NCBI GenBank assembly: GCA_905192805.1
Contig: CAJJMF010000010.1
Span: forward strand, 1-22,948
DNA from: an uncultured Sutterella sp.
Lineage (GTDB): Bacteria; Pseudomonadota; Gammaproteobacteria; Burkholderiales; Burkholderiaceae_F
Length of the DNA stretch: 22,948 bases
Direction: 5' to 3'
Under the pieces are notes generated by a model. That model was not told where the DNA came from. It searched no databases and saw nothing but the letters and a program-made list of their open reading frames with translations. The translations under genes were made by a program, and so were the position numbers. Shown piece by piece: positions 7,880-16,221 of the stretch. Positions within the stretch are counted from its first letter, which is position 1, and each line of letters starts with the position of its first letter.

Positions 7880-8830
7880 ATGCACGGTAGTAAAAAAGTC
7901 CCCAACTTTGATATGGAGGCCTTAAAAACTTTCTTCATTGTTGTGAAATGTCACAGTTTTAGCGAGGCAGCTGAACTCTTACATAAAACACCTGCGACCA
8001 TTAGTTATCGCATCAAGGCTTTAGAAGATCAGGTAGGGATGCCACTTTTTCGACGTTCAACACGTACGGTTGAACTCTTGCCAGCGGGAGAGCACTTAAT
8101 GGAGTTTGCTACCCAAATTTATGGCTTACTTCAAGAAATCCCTCGTAATCTTGAACAACTCAGTATTGGTGCGGAGTTACAGTTCACCATTACCGTCAAT
8201 AACTTGCTCTATAGTGAAAAAACCATGGTGGAGTTGATACAACTCCTCCATGAAAAATTCCCTGTGACGCAGATTACCGTTGAACGTGCTGTGTATATGG
8301 GAGTGTGGGACTCGCTCATATCGAGAAGGGCGGATTTAGCGATCGGCGTACCTACGTGGCATCCCATTGCCAATGATATGGAAACGCATCCGCTCGGTGA
8401 GGTGCGGTGGGTTTTTGCGATTGCTCCCTCTCATCCGTTAGCCAGTAAAGACGGCGTACTGACAAATAATGATTTGTTGGCCTACCCCGCTATTAACATT
8501 CAGGATACGGCCGTCAACTTGGCCAAACGAACCGCTTGGCGACTGGTGGGACAAAAAGAAATTATTGTGCCCGATATAAGCACCAAGCTTGAATGTCATT
8601 TAAAAGGTTTAGGGGTTGGGTTTTTACCCGAAACACTCGCTAAACCTTATCTCAAGTCGGGTAGGTTATTGACCTGCCAAGTTGATCATCCTCGTAAGCC
8701 CTCTCCTATGGCTGTGGCTTGGCGTCAGGATTCTGACGGGGCGGTGAGACGCTTTATTGCGGATTTATTTGAACAAAGGCATCCCGTGGCTGAAAACTTT
8801 AAAGCGTTTTTACACCCTGCGACTTCTTAG
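7880..8830 (+). CDS. LysR family transcriptional regulator
   Basis: 316 residues from the ATG at 7880, chosen over the ATG at 7868 because GGAG at 7870-7873 is spaced six bases before it. The N-terminal winged helix-turn-helix spans about residues 11-70 (METLK-like start, FSEAAELLHKTPATISYRI recognition region, PLFRRSTRTVELLPAG). A periplasmic-binding-protein-like effector domain fills the rest. It lies 88 bases downstream of and in the same direction as the second fdrA/DUF1116 operon, separated by a strong hairpin. It is the natural candidate to control that operon and perhaps the divergent transporter, in response to a small carboxylated effector. Target and effector are inferred from position only. 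Confidence 0.9.
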   Translation: MHGSKKVPNFDMEALKTFFIVVKCHSFSEAAELLHKTPATISYRIKALEDQVGMPLFRRSTRTVELLPAGEHLMEFATQIYGLLQEIPRNLEQLSIGAELQFTITVNNLLYSEKTMVELIQLLHEKFPVTQITVERAVYMGVWDSLISRRADLAIGVPTWHPIANDMETHPLGEVRWVFAIAPSHPLASKDGVLTNNDLLAYPAINIQDTAVNLAKRTAWRLVGQKEIIVPDISTKLECHLKGLGVGFLPETLAKPYLKSGRLLTCQVDHPRKPSPMAVAWRQDSDGAVRRFIADLFEQRHPVAENFKAFLHPATS

Positions 8831-8904
8831 CCTTCGTTCACATTACTAGGTACTAGGGTGAGGACGAGGAAGTCATACAGTAAGAACACTCTCAATGGGA
8901 TGGG

Positions 8905-8930
8905 GGAGGGGCATTGATGCTTGCCCCTCC
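8905..8930. terminator. Hairpin between convergent LysR and urdA genes
   Basis: Perfect 9-bp stem GGAGGGGCA (8905-8913) / TGCCCCTCC (8922-8930) with an 8-base loop in the 124-bp gap between two convergent genes. It has no T-run on either strand. Its position suggests a shared transcription end. Confidence 0.5.
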
Positions 8931-8954
8931 GACCTGATTGGGAAAACCGTTGGT

Positions 8955-10694
8955 TTACTTCATGGCGTTTTCACCCGCAATCCGACCAAAGACAATAATA
9001 TCGGCGTAGGCGTTGGAACCAAGACGGTTCGAGCCATGGGTGCTCCCAGTGACTTCGCCAGCCGCCCAGAGCCCTGGAATGGGTTTTCCATCAACCCCAA
9101 TAACCTCTGCCTTGGGATTAATCTTGAGCCCGCCCATGGTGTGATGTACGCTCGGCACTCCTCGGTAGATCCAGTAGGGTCCCGTCGAGAGATCGGTGAA
9201 TTTGGCACGATAGTTAAAGTCCAGATCTTTCCCTGTACGGGCAAATTCGTTCACGCGAGCAATCGTTGCTTTCAAGTTGTCTACTGGGATCTTAAAGAAC
9301 TGGGCGATGTCGTCGATCGTTTCGCCTTTGTGTAGCATCCCAGACTTGGTGAACACTTCCACTTCGTCTTGATGATGGGCGATAGCATGCGACTTCTCTT
9401 CAATGGCCTGATTGAAGATCGCATAGCAGTATTTACCTGTTTGCTCGAGGATGGCTTTACTGAGCACATCGCGACGGCCCAGTTCCTCAACAAAGCGCTT
9501 ACCTTCTTGGTTGACAAGAATCGCCCCTTCAAAACGCGCGTCATCAATGAGTTCAATGGCACCCGAGACGGGGTCGCACATGGGATACGTTTGAATCTGA
9601 TCCATATTGACGAGTTGAGCGCCCACAGCCTTAGCCATGGTAATCCCATCGCCCGTTGCGCTGGGCATATTGGTTGTCTTAAAGGCCGCACCATAGAAGG
9701 GATTGGCTTCAGAACGCATCGCCACGTTGGCTCCAAATCCGCCCGTCGTCAAAATCACCCCTTTTTTCGCCTTAAATGTGTAGGTCTTGTTGTCCATCGT
9801 GGCTTTGACTCCCACGATTCGACCCGACTCATCACGAATCAGCGTTTCCGCTTTCATGTTGGTAAAAATCGGGATATTGCGTTTTTGTGTGGCGGCGACA
9901 AATTTATTGATGAATTCGGTTCCGGTGGCGCCTTTGGGGATGAGTGAGCGTTTCACCGAGTGCCCACCGAAGAAAAAGAGCGAGTCCTGAAATTCCACCC
10001 CAATCTCATCACGGCACCAGAGGGCAGCAGGAAGTGCATTTTCGACCATCGTGCGTACGACGGCGGGGTCTCCTTTGTTGTCACCGCCTTTCATCGTGTC
10101 TTGGAAATGCAGTTCGACCGAGTCGCCCGTAATCCCGAGTTTCTGTTGTACCCAGTTATTGGCAGCAGCCATTTCAGCCCCAGAGACAAGCGAGTTACCA
10201 CCCACGCTGGGCATCTTTTCCAATAGCGCCACTTTTCCACCGTGGTCATGGGCCGTAATGGCAGCCGAAAAACCTGCACCGCCTGCACCGATCACGACCA
10301 CATCATAGGTGCTGACTTCGGGAATGGAAGGCGACTTCTTGACGACTGCGATAGGCCCCGCCAGGGTAACGTTCGCCAATTTGGCCGCTTCTTTCACCGC
10401 GGCTTTCAGGGCATTCGCGGAGAAGGTGGCTCCCGAGATATTGTCCACATCGGCGGAGTTTTGACGAATCATTGCGTCTTTCATTTCGGTAAAGACCTTG
10501 GCCGCTAAGACGGGATTTTCATTGCTCTTCACAATCTCGATAGCGGTGATTTTGCCCTCATCAAAGGTTACCTTCGCCACCAGCTCGCCGTGTTTACCGT
10601 CGCCGTGCCCTTCATAGGTTACGGGAGAGGCCATCAGTGGTGTGCTCATTAAAAGCAAAGTGATAGTCGATAGCATGAATCGTGAATGTCTCAT
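8955..10694 (-). CDS. urdA: Urocanate reductase-like FMN/FAD flavoprotein, Sec-exported
   Basis: 579 residues; start at 10694 chosen for its AGAGGAG ribosome site and because it begins a Sec signal peptide (MRHSRF, hydrophobic core, cleavage near LMA-SP). An FMN-binding domain follows, with the flavinylation motif DNISGAT at about 84-90 (Thr90 the likely covalent FMN site, needing ApbE). Then comes a fumarate reductase-type FAD domain (VIGAGGAGFSAA at ~135). Active-site residues Tyr370, Asp385, Arg408, His517 and Arg557 match those I recall for Shewanella UrdA (Tyr373, Asp388, Arg411, His520, Arg560) with identical spacing. The His used by fumarate reductases in the QxHP position is Tyr here. 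UrdA reduces urocanate to imidazole propionate in anaerobic respiration. There is no haem domain, so electrons must come from a separate carrier. Divergent from a two-component system. Confidence 0.85.
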   Translation of the reverse strand: MRHSRFMLSTITLLLMSTPLMASPVTYEGHGDGKHGELVAKVTFDEGKITAIEIVKSNENPVLAAKVFTEMKDAMIRQNSADVDNISGATFSANALKAAVKEAAKLANVTLAGPIAVVKKSPSIPEVSTYDVVVIGAGGAGFSAAITAHDHGGKVALLEKMPSVGGNSLVSGAEMAAANNWVQQKLGITGDSVELHFQDTMKGGDNKGDPAVVRTMVENALPAALWCRDEIGVEFQDSLFFFGGHSVKRSLIPKGATGTEFINKFVAATQKRNIPIFTNMKAETLIRDESGRIVGVKATMDNKTYTFKAKKGVILTTGGFGANVAMRSEANPFYGAAFKTTNMPSATGDGITMAKAVGAQLVNMDQIQTYPMCDPVSGAIELIDDARFEGAILVNQEGKRFVEELGRRDVLSKAILEQTGKYCYAIFNQAIEEKSHAIAHHQDEVEVFTKSGMLHKGETIDDIAQFFKIPVDNLKATIARVNEFARTGKDLDFNYRAKFTDLSTGPYWIYRGVPSVHHTMGGLKINPKAEVIGVDGKPIPGLWAAGEVTGSTHGSNRLGSNAYADIIVFGRIAGENAMK

Positions 10695-10979
10695 AAATGT
10701 CTCCTCTGATGAGTCAAAAATTATTTTCACCATAGAAAAGATCTGCGAGGATCACTATTCGTATTAATCCGAATGGAGTAAATTGTCTACAGGTCGTAAA
10801 CTAAAAAATTTGTTTGGGTCATTGTTAGTGCACGTGAACACGTTAAAAGCCATCAGGCACGGAGTTTGAAACTCTGTGTATTCACCCCTTAATCTTCGCT
10901 TGTGCTTACGTGCAACGGGTATCCCCATTGATGACACTGACGATTTCATGGACGCATAGATACCGTTTGACTATTCACC
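10695..10979. promoter_or_regulatory. Divergent promoter region urdA / sensor kinase with two palindromes
   Basis: The 285-bp shared region contains an 18-bp near-perfect palindrome at 10757-10774 (ATTCG-T-ATTAAT-C-CGAAT, one mismatched pair) about 65 bases upstream of the urdA start. A 13-bp palindrome GAGTTTGAAACTC lies at 10862-10874, about 105 bases before the kinase start. On the urdA strand, GTTTAC and GTAGAC occur 11 bases apart just upstream of the first palindrome, a spacing typical of OmpR-type sites but weakly conserved. These are candidate regulator sites. Confidence 0.5.
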
Positions 10980-13187
10980 ATGCCACTTACCCGTTCCTTT
11001 CGCTCTCAAGTTGCTTTGGCGCTTGTTCTCACTGCTTTGATACCGTTGGTGGTGCTCATTGGTTACCAGATGAGTTATCTCATTAAAGCCAAAGAGCAAC
11101 AAGCCGAAGAGCAAAAGCATTTGACGACGCTTCTCGTCAGTGAGGTGAGACTGTTTGTCGAAATGCATCGCCGTGGGATTGAGGCCGCCGCCGCTCAGGT
11201 CACGCAAACGGGGCGTCGTGATAAAGCCACTTATGATGCGATTCTGGCGTCCTTGGAGCGTCAGTTCCCTGGCTTTATTAATCTCTACTTTGCGAATCGA
11301 CACGGCATCACTCAGTCCTTTTACCCAGAATTCAATTCGCGTGGCGAATCCATGGTGGGTGTGGACTTTTCCTCTCGTTGGCACTTTCAGGCGCTACTAC
11401 ACAATCCCAAAACGTATATTTCGCCCGTTATGAAGGGAGTAGGGGGAACGGACAAGCGCCTTTGTACCATTGTTAGCCCGTTTTATGACTCACAGGGAAA
11501 GTTCGAAGGGTTCATCCTGGGGGCATTGAATTTGGAGAAGTTGCGTGGTCTGGTGCAAACAATGGTTCCGAAACATGCCTTGGTCTTTATTGTGGACCCG
11601 ATTGGGCAGAGCGTATATTCTCCCACCTGGCAGCCAACGGCAAACCCCGAAAAGATTGCTCTGGATTTGGGCAATGTTAACCCCCTTTCGACCGACGCTC
11701 CCCAAAGTTTTATTCATTACTTGTCCGTAGCGGGCGAAGAGGTCTATACCACGGCACAAAAACTGGACAACCCCGAATGGACCGTCTACGTTAGCATCCC
11801 TAACTCGGTGCGAAATGCCAATTTTGGACAGTTGCTTTTTTCGGGTATTTTGTTTTTCACGATTACGATTGTTTTAACGTTTGCTCTCTCGAAGACCCTT
11901 GCCAATCGCCTCTCTGCTGCGATCGAAATACTAAGTAAGAAAGCGCTGAGGATTAAATCGCACGATATGGGCTCCTCGCGCCGATTACACCTTCCAGCAC
12001 ACTCCCCTCAGGAAACGTTGCAGCTGGAGGGGGTACTCAATGAAATGGGGGAAGCGATTGAAAATTCAAGGCTTCAATTACTCAAAATCAACGAAACCCT
12101 CGAAAACCGAGTGCAACGGCGAACAGCCTTTTTACGGGCGATTTTGACGAGTTTAACGGACCCATTTTGCATCGTGGATGAGGCAGGACGCATCATGCTC
12201 CCCAATCCCGCTTTTTTTACGATGCTGGGAGTGAAGCCGACAGAGACCTCGTTAAGTTCCGAAACTGTACTGGACGCACTCGCTCGTCAAGGACTGGTGG
12301 ATAGCGAGGATCTGCGGGAGGTGTTACAAAAGCCTGGAGAAACCCTTCTCACGAATGAACGGGAAACGCAATACTGGTTGGTGACTTCGTTTGCGATTGA
12401 AACTGTTCACGAGGAGCCGTTAGCGGTTTCCGGTGAAGTTTTGGGCGTGCTTTTCCGGGATATTACCCAAGAGCGCAAATTGGATAACATGAAAAGCGCC
12501 TTGATTGCCATTGCTGCTCATGAATTTAAGAGTCCAGTCGCATCGCTCAAACTGTCGGCGGAAACCCTTGCACGACAAGATACACACTGGGATCCCGACG
12601 ACGTTTCCGATATGATTGCCGGGATGTTGGAGGATACCGCCCGATTAGAGCGTTTAATCGCCGACTGGTTGGATGTATCGCGGATGGAGGCTGGTGATCT
12701 CGTATTGCACTATCAAACAGTTCTACCCAGCGATGTGGTGACGCAATGCGTGGGGTTACTGAGTAAAACGGAAACGTTTACCTTCTCACTCATTAATCAA
12801 GCCCCACACTGTCAACTCGTCGCCGACCGACAACGCATTCTACAAATTCTGCTGAATTTAATGACCAATGCGATTCGCTATTGCGATCGAGCGCCCGAGA
12901 TCATCGTGACGATTACGGCCGATGACTCCTCGTGCTATTTTGTCGTTTCTGACAATGGAATCGGGATTGATGCCGAAGATCTTCCTCATATATTTGAGCG
13001 CTTCCATCAAGTCGAACGCGGATTAACACGCCGTGCAGGGGGCACGGGGTTAGGATTATCCATCGCGCGAGGGTTAGCGCTTGCCCATGGTGGAACGCTC
13101 ACCGTCGAAAGTGTCGTAGGGAAAGGGAGTACATTTACCCTTCGTCTCCCTCTCAACCCCCCGCCATTGGTTCAAAGTTCGAAATAG
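10980..13187 (+). CDS. Membrane sensor histidine kinase with Cache and PAS domains
   Basis: 735 residues. Membrane helix 1 at about 10-35 and helix 2 at about 284-305 enclose a ~245-residue periplasmic Cache-type sensor domain, with FIxLYFANRxG and SPxxxGVGGTDKR-like strands characteristic of the fold. A HAMP-like/coiled linker (~305-385), a PAS domain (~385-500), the HisKA domain with the phosphoacceptor His514 in AAHEFKSPV, and the HATPase domain follow: N box around Asn630, DNGIG 658-662, FERFHQ, GGTGLGLS 687-694. The response regulator gene follows directly. Because the gene is divergent from urdA and the Cache domain faces the periplasm, it probably senses a small molecule such as the reductase substrate. 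The ligand is not visible in the sequence. No strong Shine-Dalgarno precedes the ATG. Confidence 0.92.
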   Translation: MPLTRSFRSQVALALVLTALIPLVVLIGYQMSYLIKAKEQQAEEQKHLTTLLVSEVRLFVEMHRRGIEAAAAQVTQTGRRDKATYDAILASLERQFPGFINLYFANRHGITQSFYPEFNSRGESMVGVDFSSRWHFQALLHNPKTYISPVMKGVGGTDKRLCTIVSPFYDSQGKFEGFILGALNLEKLRGLVQTMVPKHALVFIVDPIGQSVYSPTWQPTANPEKIALDLGNVNPLSTDAPQSFIHYLSVAGEEVYTTAQKLDNPEWTVYVSIPNSVRNANFGQLLFSGILFFTITIVLTFALSKTLANRLSAAIEILSKKALRIKSHDMGSSRRLHLPAHSPQETLQLEGVLNEMGEAIENSRLQLLKINETLENRVQRRTAFLRAILTSLTDPFCIVDEAGRIMLPNPAFFTMLGVKPTETSLSSETVLDALARQGLVDSEDLREVLQKPGETLLTNERETQYWLVTSFAIETVHEEPLAVSGEVLGVLFRDITQERKLDNMKSALIAIAAHEFKSPVASLKLSAETLARQDTHWDPDDVSDMIAGMLEDTARLERLIADWLDVSRMEAGDLVLHYQTVLPSDVVTQCVGLLSKTETFTFSLINQAPHCQLVADRQRILQILLNLMTNAIRYCDRAPEIIVTITADDSSCYFVVSDNGIGIDAEDLPHIFERFHQVERGLTRRAGGTGLGLSIARGLALAHGGTLTVESVVGKGSTFTLRLPLNPPPLVQSSK

Positions 13188-13197
13188 GAGAGTGATG

Positions 13198-13923
13198 ATG
13201 CAGTCAGGGGAAATCCTTGTTGTGGATGATGAGGCGAGAATTCGAAAATTACTGGCACTCAACTTAAAGTCACTGGGGTATCACGTGAGCACAGCGGTGG
13301 ACGGCATAGCCGCCATCAAAGCCATTAATGAACTATCGTTTGATCTGATTTTGCTTGACCTGATGATGCCAAAGATGGACGGTTTTGCCGTTCTGGAACA
13401 CATTCGTCATTCTTCGACGGTACCGGTGATTATTTTGACAGCCAAGGAAGGTGTAGCCGATAAAGTGAGAGGGTTTGAGCTGGGGGCAGACGATTATGTC
13501 GCTAAACCGTTTGCGCTCGAAGAGCTCTTTGCACGGGTGAAGGCTGTGTTGCGACGAGCAAAGCCTGATGATGTGAGTATGCCAGGGCAGATGTCAGTGC
13601 TGGAAAATGGGCCACTACAAATTCATTTGCTTGAGCGACGCGTCATGTGTTTTGGACAAGAGGTTCGTTTGAGTGTGAACGAGTTTAAACTCTTAACCTA
13701 TATGATGCGTCACATTGATACCGTCATGGTTCATGAGCAGTTATTGGCTCATGTGTGGGGAGGTGACCATGAATGGGAGCTTACCTATTTACGTGTGACG
13801 CTTACCCGACTACGTAATAAACTTCGCGAAAAAGGGCTCGAAGGCGACTGTGGCATCATCAGCTATTCGGGTATTGGCTACAAAATGGAGTCGCTCGCCA
13901 CATCGACAGACGGGGGACACTAA
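13198..13923 (+). CDS. OmpR/PhoB family response regulator
   Basis: 241 residues from the third possible start (13198). AGGAG at 13186-13190, overlapping the kinase stop, fits 13198 best; ATG 13195 and GTG 13192 are alternatives. The receiver domain has the acidic pair Asp10-Asp11, phosphoacceptor Asp54 in LILLDLMMP, Thr81 in ILTA and Lys103 in AKPF. The C-terminal winged-helix DNA-binding domain has SVNEFKLLTYM, VWGGDHEWELTYLRVTLTRLRNKLR and the final SYSGIGYKME strand. It is co-transcribed with the kinase. Likely targets are the divergent urdA and possibly the flavoprotein-cytochrome operon that converges on it; see the 11-bp direct repeat at 16079-16096. Confidence 0.93.
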   Translation: MQSGEILVVDDEARIRKLLALNLKSLGYHVSTAVDGIAAIKAINELSFDLILLDLMMPKMDGFAVLEHIRHSSTVPVIILTAKEGVADKVRGFELGADDYVAKPFALEELFARVKAVLRRAKPDDVSMPGQMSVLENGPLQIHLLERRVMCFGQEVRLSVNEFKLLTYMMRHIDTVMVHEQLLAHVWGGDHEWELTYLRVTLTRLRNKLREKGLEGDCGIISYSGIGYKMESLATSTDGGH

Positions 13924-13925
13924 AG

Positions 13926-13958
13926 AAAAACCTAGTGAGTCTCATCAGACTCACTAGG
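13926..13958. terminator. Bidirectional terminator between response regulator and cytochrome genes
   Basis: Perfect 11-bp stem CCTAGTGAGTC (13931-13941) / GACTCACTAGG (13948-13958) with a 6-base loop. Read on the minus strand it is followed by TTTTTCTTT, giving an intrinsic terminator for the cytochrome operon. On the plus strand it lies 7 bases after the regulator stop and lacks a T-run. Confidence 0.75.
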
Positions 13959-14015
13959 CGGCTGCCGACAAGGGAAGAGCGATTGGTTAATCGATTCCCT
14001 TGATACGGTCAGGGT

Positions 14016-14387
14016 TTAGGGAACTTTATAAGTGAACTCCTTGTGACAATTGCTGTTGTTGCAGTCCAGCCGCGAGGCACTATGTTCGCGGTGGCACAGT
14101 ACGCAATCAGCGTATGTTGCATAGTGCAAAGAGTTGTGGGGGTTGTAGTAGGGTTTGTGCTGTTTTTCAGTTAACTGTGCCACTTTTTCGGCTGACCCAT
14201 GGCACTGCGTGCATTGAACCACGGTCGGCGCTTTAGGGTTGGTTTCACGGTGGCAATCCTGGCAACGTAACCCTTGATGGTGGGGTTTAACGGCATGATT
14301 GGCCGTAGCGGCATTAGCCGCTAGGCAAACCGAGCCACTGGTACTGGCAAGCAACAAACAAACGAACGCAAAAAATGATTTTTTCAT
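14016..14387 (-). CDS. Periplasmic tetrahaem cytochrome c
   Basis: 123 residues from the ATG at 14387, preceded by GGGAG; the longer frame to 14414 has no ribosome site. Signal peptide MKKSFFAF...CLAANA, then four haem-binding motifs: CQDCH (42-46), CTQCH (59-63), CVLCH (95-99) and a CX4CH motif CNNSNCH (109-115). Extra histidines (36, 37, 77, 84, 88, 102) could give bis-His ligation. The size and layout resemble the tetrahaem domain of flavocytochrome c fumarate reductases and small tetrahaem cytochromes. It lies 41 bases downstream of the flavoprotein gene in the same direction. I infer that it feeds electrons to that flavoprotein and possibly to the UrdA-like enzyme, which has no haem. Confidence 0.87.
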   Translation of the reverse strand: MKKSFFAFVCLLLASTSGSVCLAANAATANHAVKPHHQGLRCQDCHRETNPKAPTVVQCTQCHGSAEKVAQLTEKQHKPYYNPHNSLHYATYADCVLCHREHSASRLDCNNSNCHKEFTYKVP

Positions 14388-14428
14388 GGTAGGGGTCTCC
14401 CTTAAATGGTGCAATGAATGGGAATGGG

Positions 14429-15949
14429 TTACGCAAGGGGCATGTTGGCCGCCTCTCGTCCCGCAATGCGTCCAAAGACCGTACAGTCACTCATGGAGCA
14501 TCCTGTGACACGCACTGCACCGTGTACGCCTCCACTGGCTTCCCCGCACACAAAGAGTCCCTCAATAATCGCGTTATCGTCTGCGCTAATGGCCCGTGTG
14601 CGTTCGTCGATGGCGATACCGCCTTGGGAGTAATTAAATTTCGGATAGACCGGGCACGCATAGAAGGGCCCCTTGAGGATGGGAACGGCATGCGTCTTAG
14701 CAAAGTCTTTGCCGAAATCCTCATCTTTGCCCGCCTTTAAGAAACCGTTATAGCGTTCAATGCTACTAAGGAGGGCGTCTTTAGGAATCCGGAAATGCTC
14801 TGCGAGCGCTTCAAGGGTTTCGAACTTGGGCATTTCTCCGTTATTGAGAATGATGTTTAATTTATCGCGATCATAAAGGGTGGCTAGTCCTTTCTCGTCA
14901 TAGATGAGGGCTGGCCAGTCACTCCCGGCATTGACCGTATCGATGATCTTGTATGAGAGGCCCATGCGAGGAGCCCCTTCGTTAATGAAACGTTTGCCGG
15001 TCTTCTGATCAATCAAAATCCCTTTTTCAATGTCCTCATAACCGATAGAAATCGCAAAACGCACATGAGCGAGATGAATACTGCGCGCTCCCGCTTTCAT
15101 CATGGTTTTCAGGGCGCCAGCCGTTGCCCCTAACTGTACTGTCGAGGGCACTTTGTTGTATTGTGGGAATTCGCGACTACGGAATTCAAAGTCACGTGAG
15201 AATCCACCGCTCGCAAAAATGACACCACGTCGGGCATGGAAATATTTCACGACCCCAGAGGTGTTGAGGCGGTCGTCCGCTGGACTCTCGGGATCAAAAA
15301 GATAAGCAACACGTACTTTAACGCCAACGACACGACCTTTAGGATCACGAATAATCTCGTCCACTTTGGTGCGCAGACGCAGGTCAGCCCCTTTGAGTGA
15401 CATATAGTGCCGATATAAGGGCTGAATCACACTGAGGCCATTGTTATAGAGCGGTTGGAAACAACGTTTGACGCTGTGCCCTGCGACAATACGTAATTCG
15501 GGGTTGTATTGGGCTCCACGGTCCATGAGGAATTGCAAGCCAGAGGCCGATTCTTCGGCCATCACACGCACGAGAGCCGGCACATTAAGTCGTTGACCGG
15601 CTTTCATGACATCTTGGACATATTTTTCCACACTATCCTGGATGCCTTCTTTGGCCTGCGTGGGCGTATTACAGGCCGCAAAGGTCCCGCCACTAATCAC
15701 AGAGGAGCCTCCCGGTGCCCCCATTTTCTCTAAGATAACCGTTTTACGGCCTAATTCCGCAGCGGTAATACCGGCACAGAAACCTGCCAATCCACTACCG
15801 ACGACGATGACGTCGAAGGTTTCATCCCAATGAATGGGGGAGGGGGAGACTTTAGCCACGCTATTGGTGAGCGCAGTGGTCGCGAGAGCCCCAACGCCAC
15901 CTTGAATTAAATGGCGACGGGTGAGCTTGGAATTTTTAGTCACATCCAT
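14429..15949 (-). CDS. Tat-exported FAD-dependent reductase, flavocytochrome c catalytic subunit type
   Basis: 506 residues from the ATG at 15949, which follows AGGAGAATCACC; the frame is open further upstream but without a ribosome site. It has a Tat signal (KLTRRHLIQGG...ALATTALTNSVA), then an FAD-binding fold VIVVGSGLAGFCAG at about 47-60 and a fumarate reductase/succinate dehydrogenase-type flavoprotein domain. Arg328 (NEGAPRMGL) and Arg480 (HGAVRVTGC) correspond to the proton-donor and substrate arginines of fumarate reductase. The conserved HHTMGG histidine position reads FNYSQGG (438-444), and the capping-domain His/Tyr region reads HLAHVRFA. The substrate is therefore probably not fumarate; an unsaturated organic acid is plausible but unidentified. 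No FMN domain is present. It forms an operon with the tetrahaem cytochrome. Confidence 0.88.
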   Translation of the reverse strand: MDVTKNSKLTRRHLIQGGVGALATTALTNSVAKVSPSPIHWDETFDVIVVGSGLAGFCAGITAAELGRKTVILEKMGAPGGSSVISGGTFAACNTPTQAKEGIQDSVEKYVQDVMKAGQRLNVPALVRVMAEESASGLQFLMDRGAQYNPELRIVAGHSVKRCFQPLYNNGLSVIQPLYRHYMSLKGADLRLRTKVDEIIRDPKGRVVGVKVRVAYLFDPESPADDRLNTSGVVKYFHARRGVIFASGGFSRDFEFRSREFPQYNKVPSTVQLGATAGALKTMMKAGARSIHLAHVRFAISIGYEDIEKGILIDQKTGKRFINEGAPRMGLSYKIIDTVNAGSDWPALIYDEKGLATLYDRDKLNIILNNGEMPKFETLEALAEHFRIPKDALLSSIERYNGFLKAGKDEDFGKDFAKTHAVPILKGPFYACPVYPKFNYSQGGIAIDERTRAISADDNAIIEGLFVCGEASGGVHGAVRVTGCSMSDCTVFGRIAGREAANMPLA

Positions 15950-16145
15950 GGTGATTCTCCTGCTAGTAATGTATGAACGGAACTCAGGGATGGTGTGTAG
16001 AGGTCTTCCCTGATCATTCACCCTAGGATTTAGACTAAGCGAGAAAAATTAGATTTTGATAACAGGATGCGGAAAAGTAATTACAAAAAAATTACAGCCT
16101 ATATTAGAAAGGTATGAAGTCGTGTCTTCATCTCATGAACGGGAT
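15950..16145. promoter_or_regulatory. Upstream region of the flavoprotein-cytochrome operon
   Basis: Contains a direct repeat AATTACA at 16079-16085 and 16090-16096 (TGTAATT on the gene's strand) with an 11-bp period, one helical turn, as is usual for OmpR-family regulators. Nearer the gene, TCAGGGA (15984-15990) / TCCCTGA (16007-16013) forms a 7-bp inverted repeat that would fold in the leader. No confident -35/-10 pair is assigned. Confidence 0.45.
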
Positions 16146-16190
16146 AAACACTCAAAAACAACAAAGCTAACGAGCCTAAGCCCGTTAGCC
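16146..16190 (-). terminator. Intrinsic terminator of the molybdoenzyme operon
   Basis: Read on the minus strand, GCTAACG / CGTTAGC (plus positions 16183-16189 and 16166-16172) forms a 7-bp stem followed by TTTGTTGTTTTT. It lies about 32 bases after the ferredoxin stop, so the operon ends without a third (membrane-anchor) gene. Confidence 0.75.
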
Positions 16191-16221
16191 TGAAGGGGGT
16201 AAAAATTAATTCCCTAAGCCG

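Noticed and set aside
8895..9947. Two long plus-strand frames (146 and 192 codons) opposite the urdA-like gene
   Set aside because: They lie fully antisense to a well-supported coding sequence, have no ribosome sites and encode His/Arg/Gly-rich strings without family resemblance; shadow frames.
8955..10694. Annotation as a fumarate reductase (flavocytochrome c)
   Set aside because: No haem motifs are present, the fumarate-specific His position is Tyr, and residue spacing fits urocanate reductase better.
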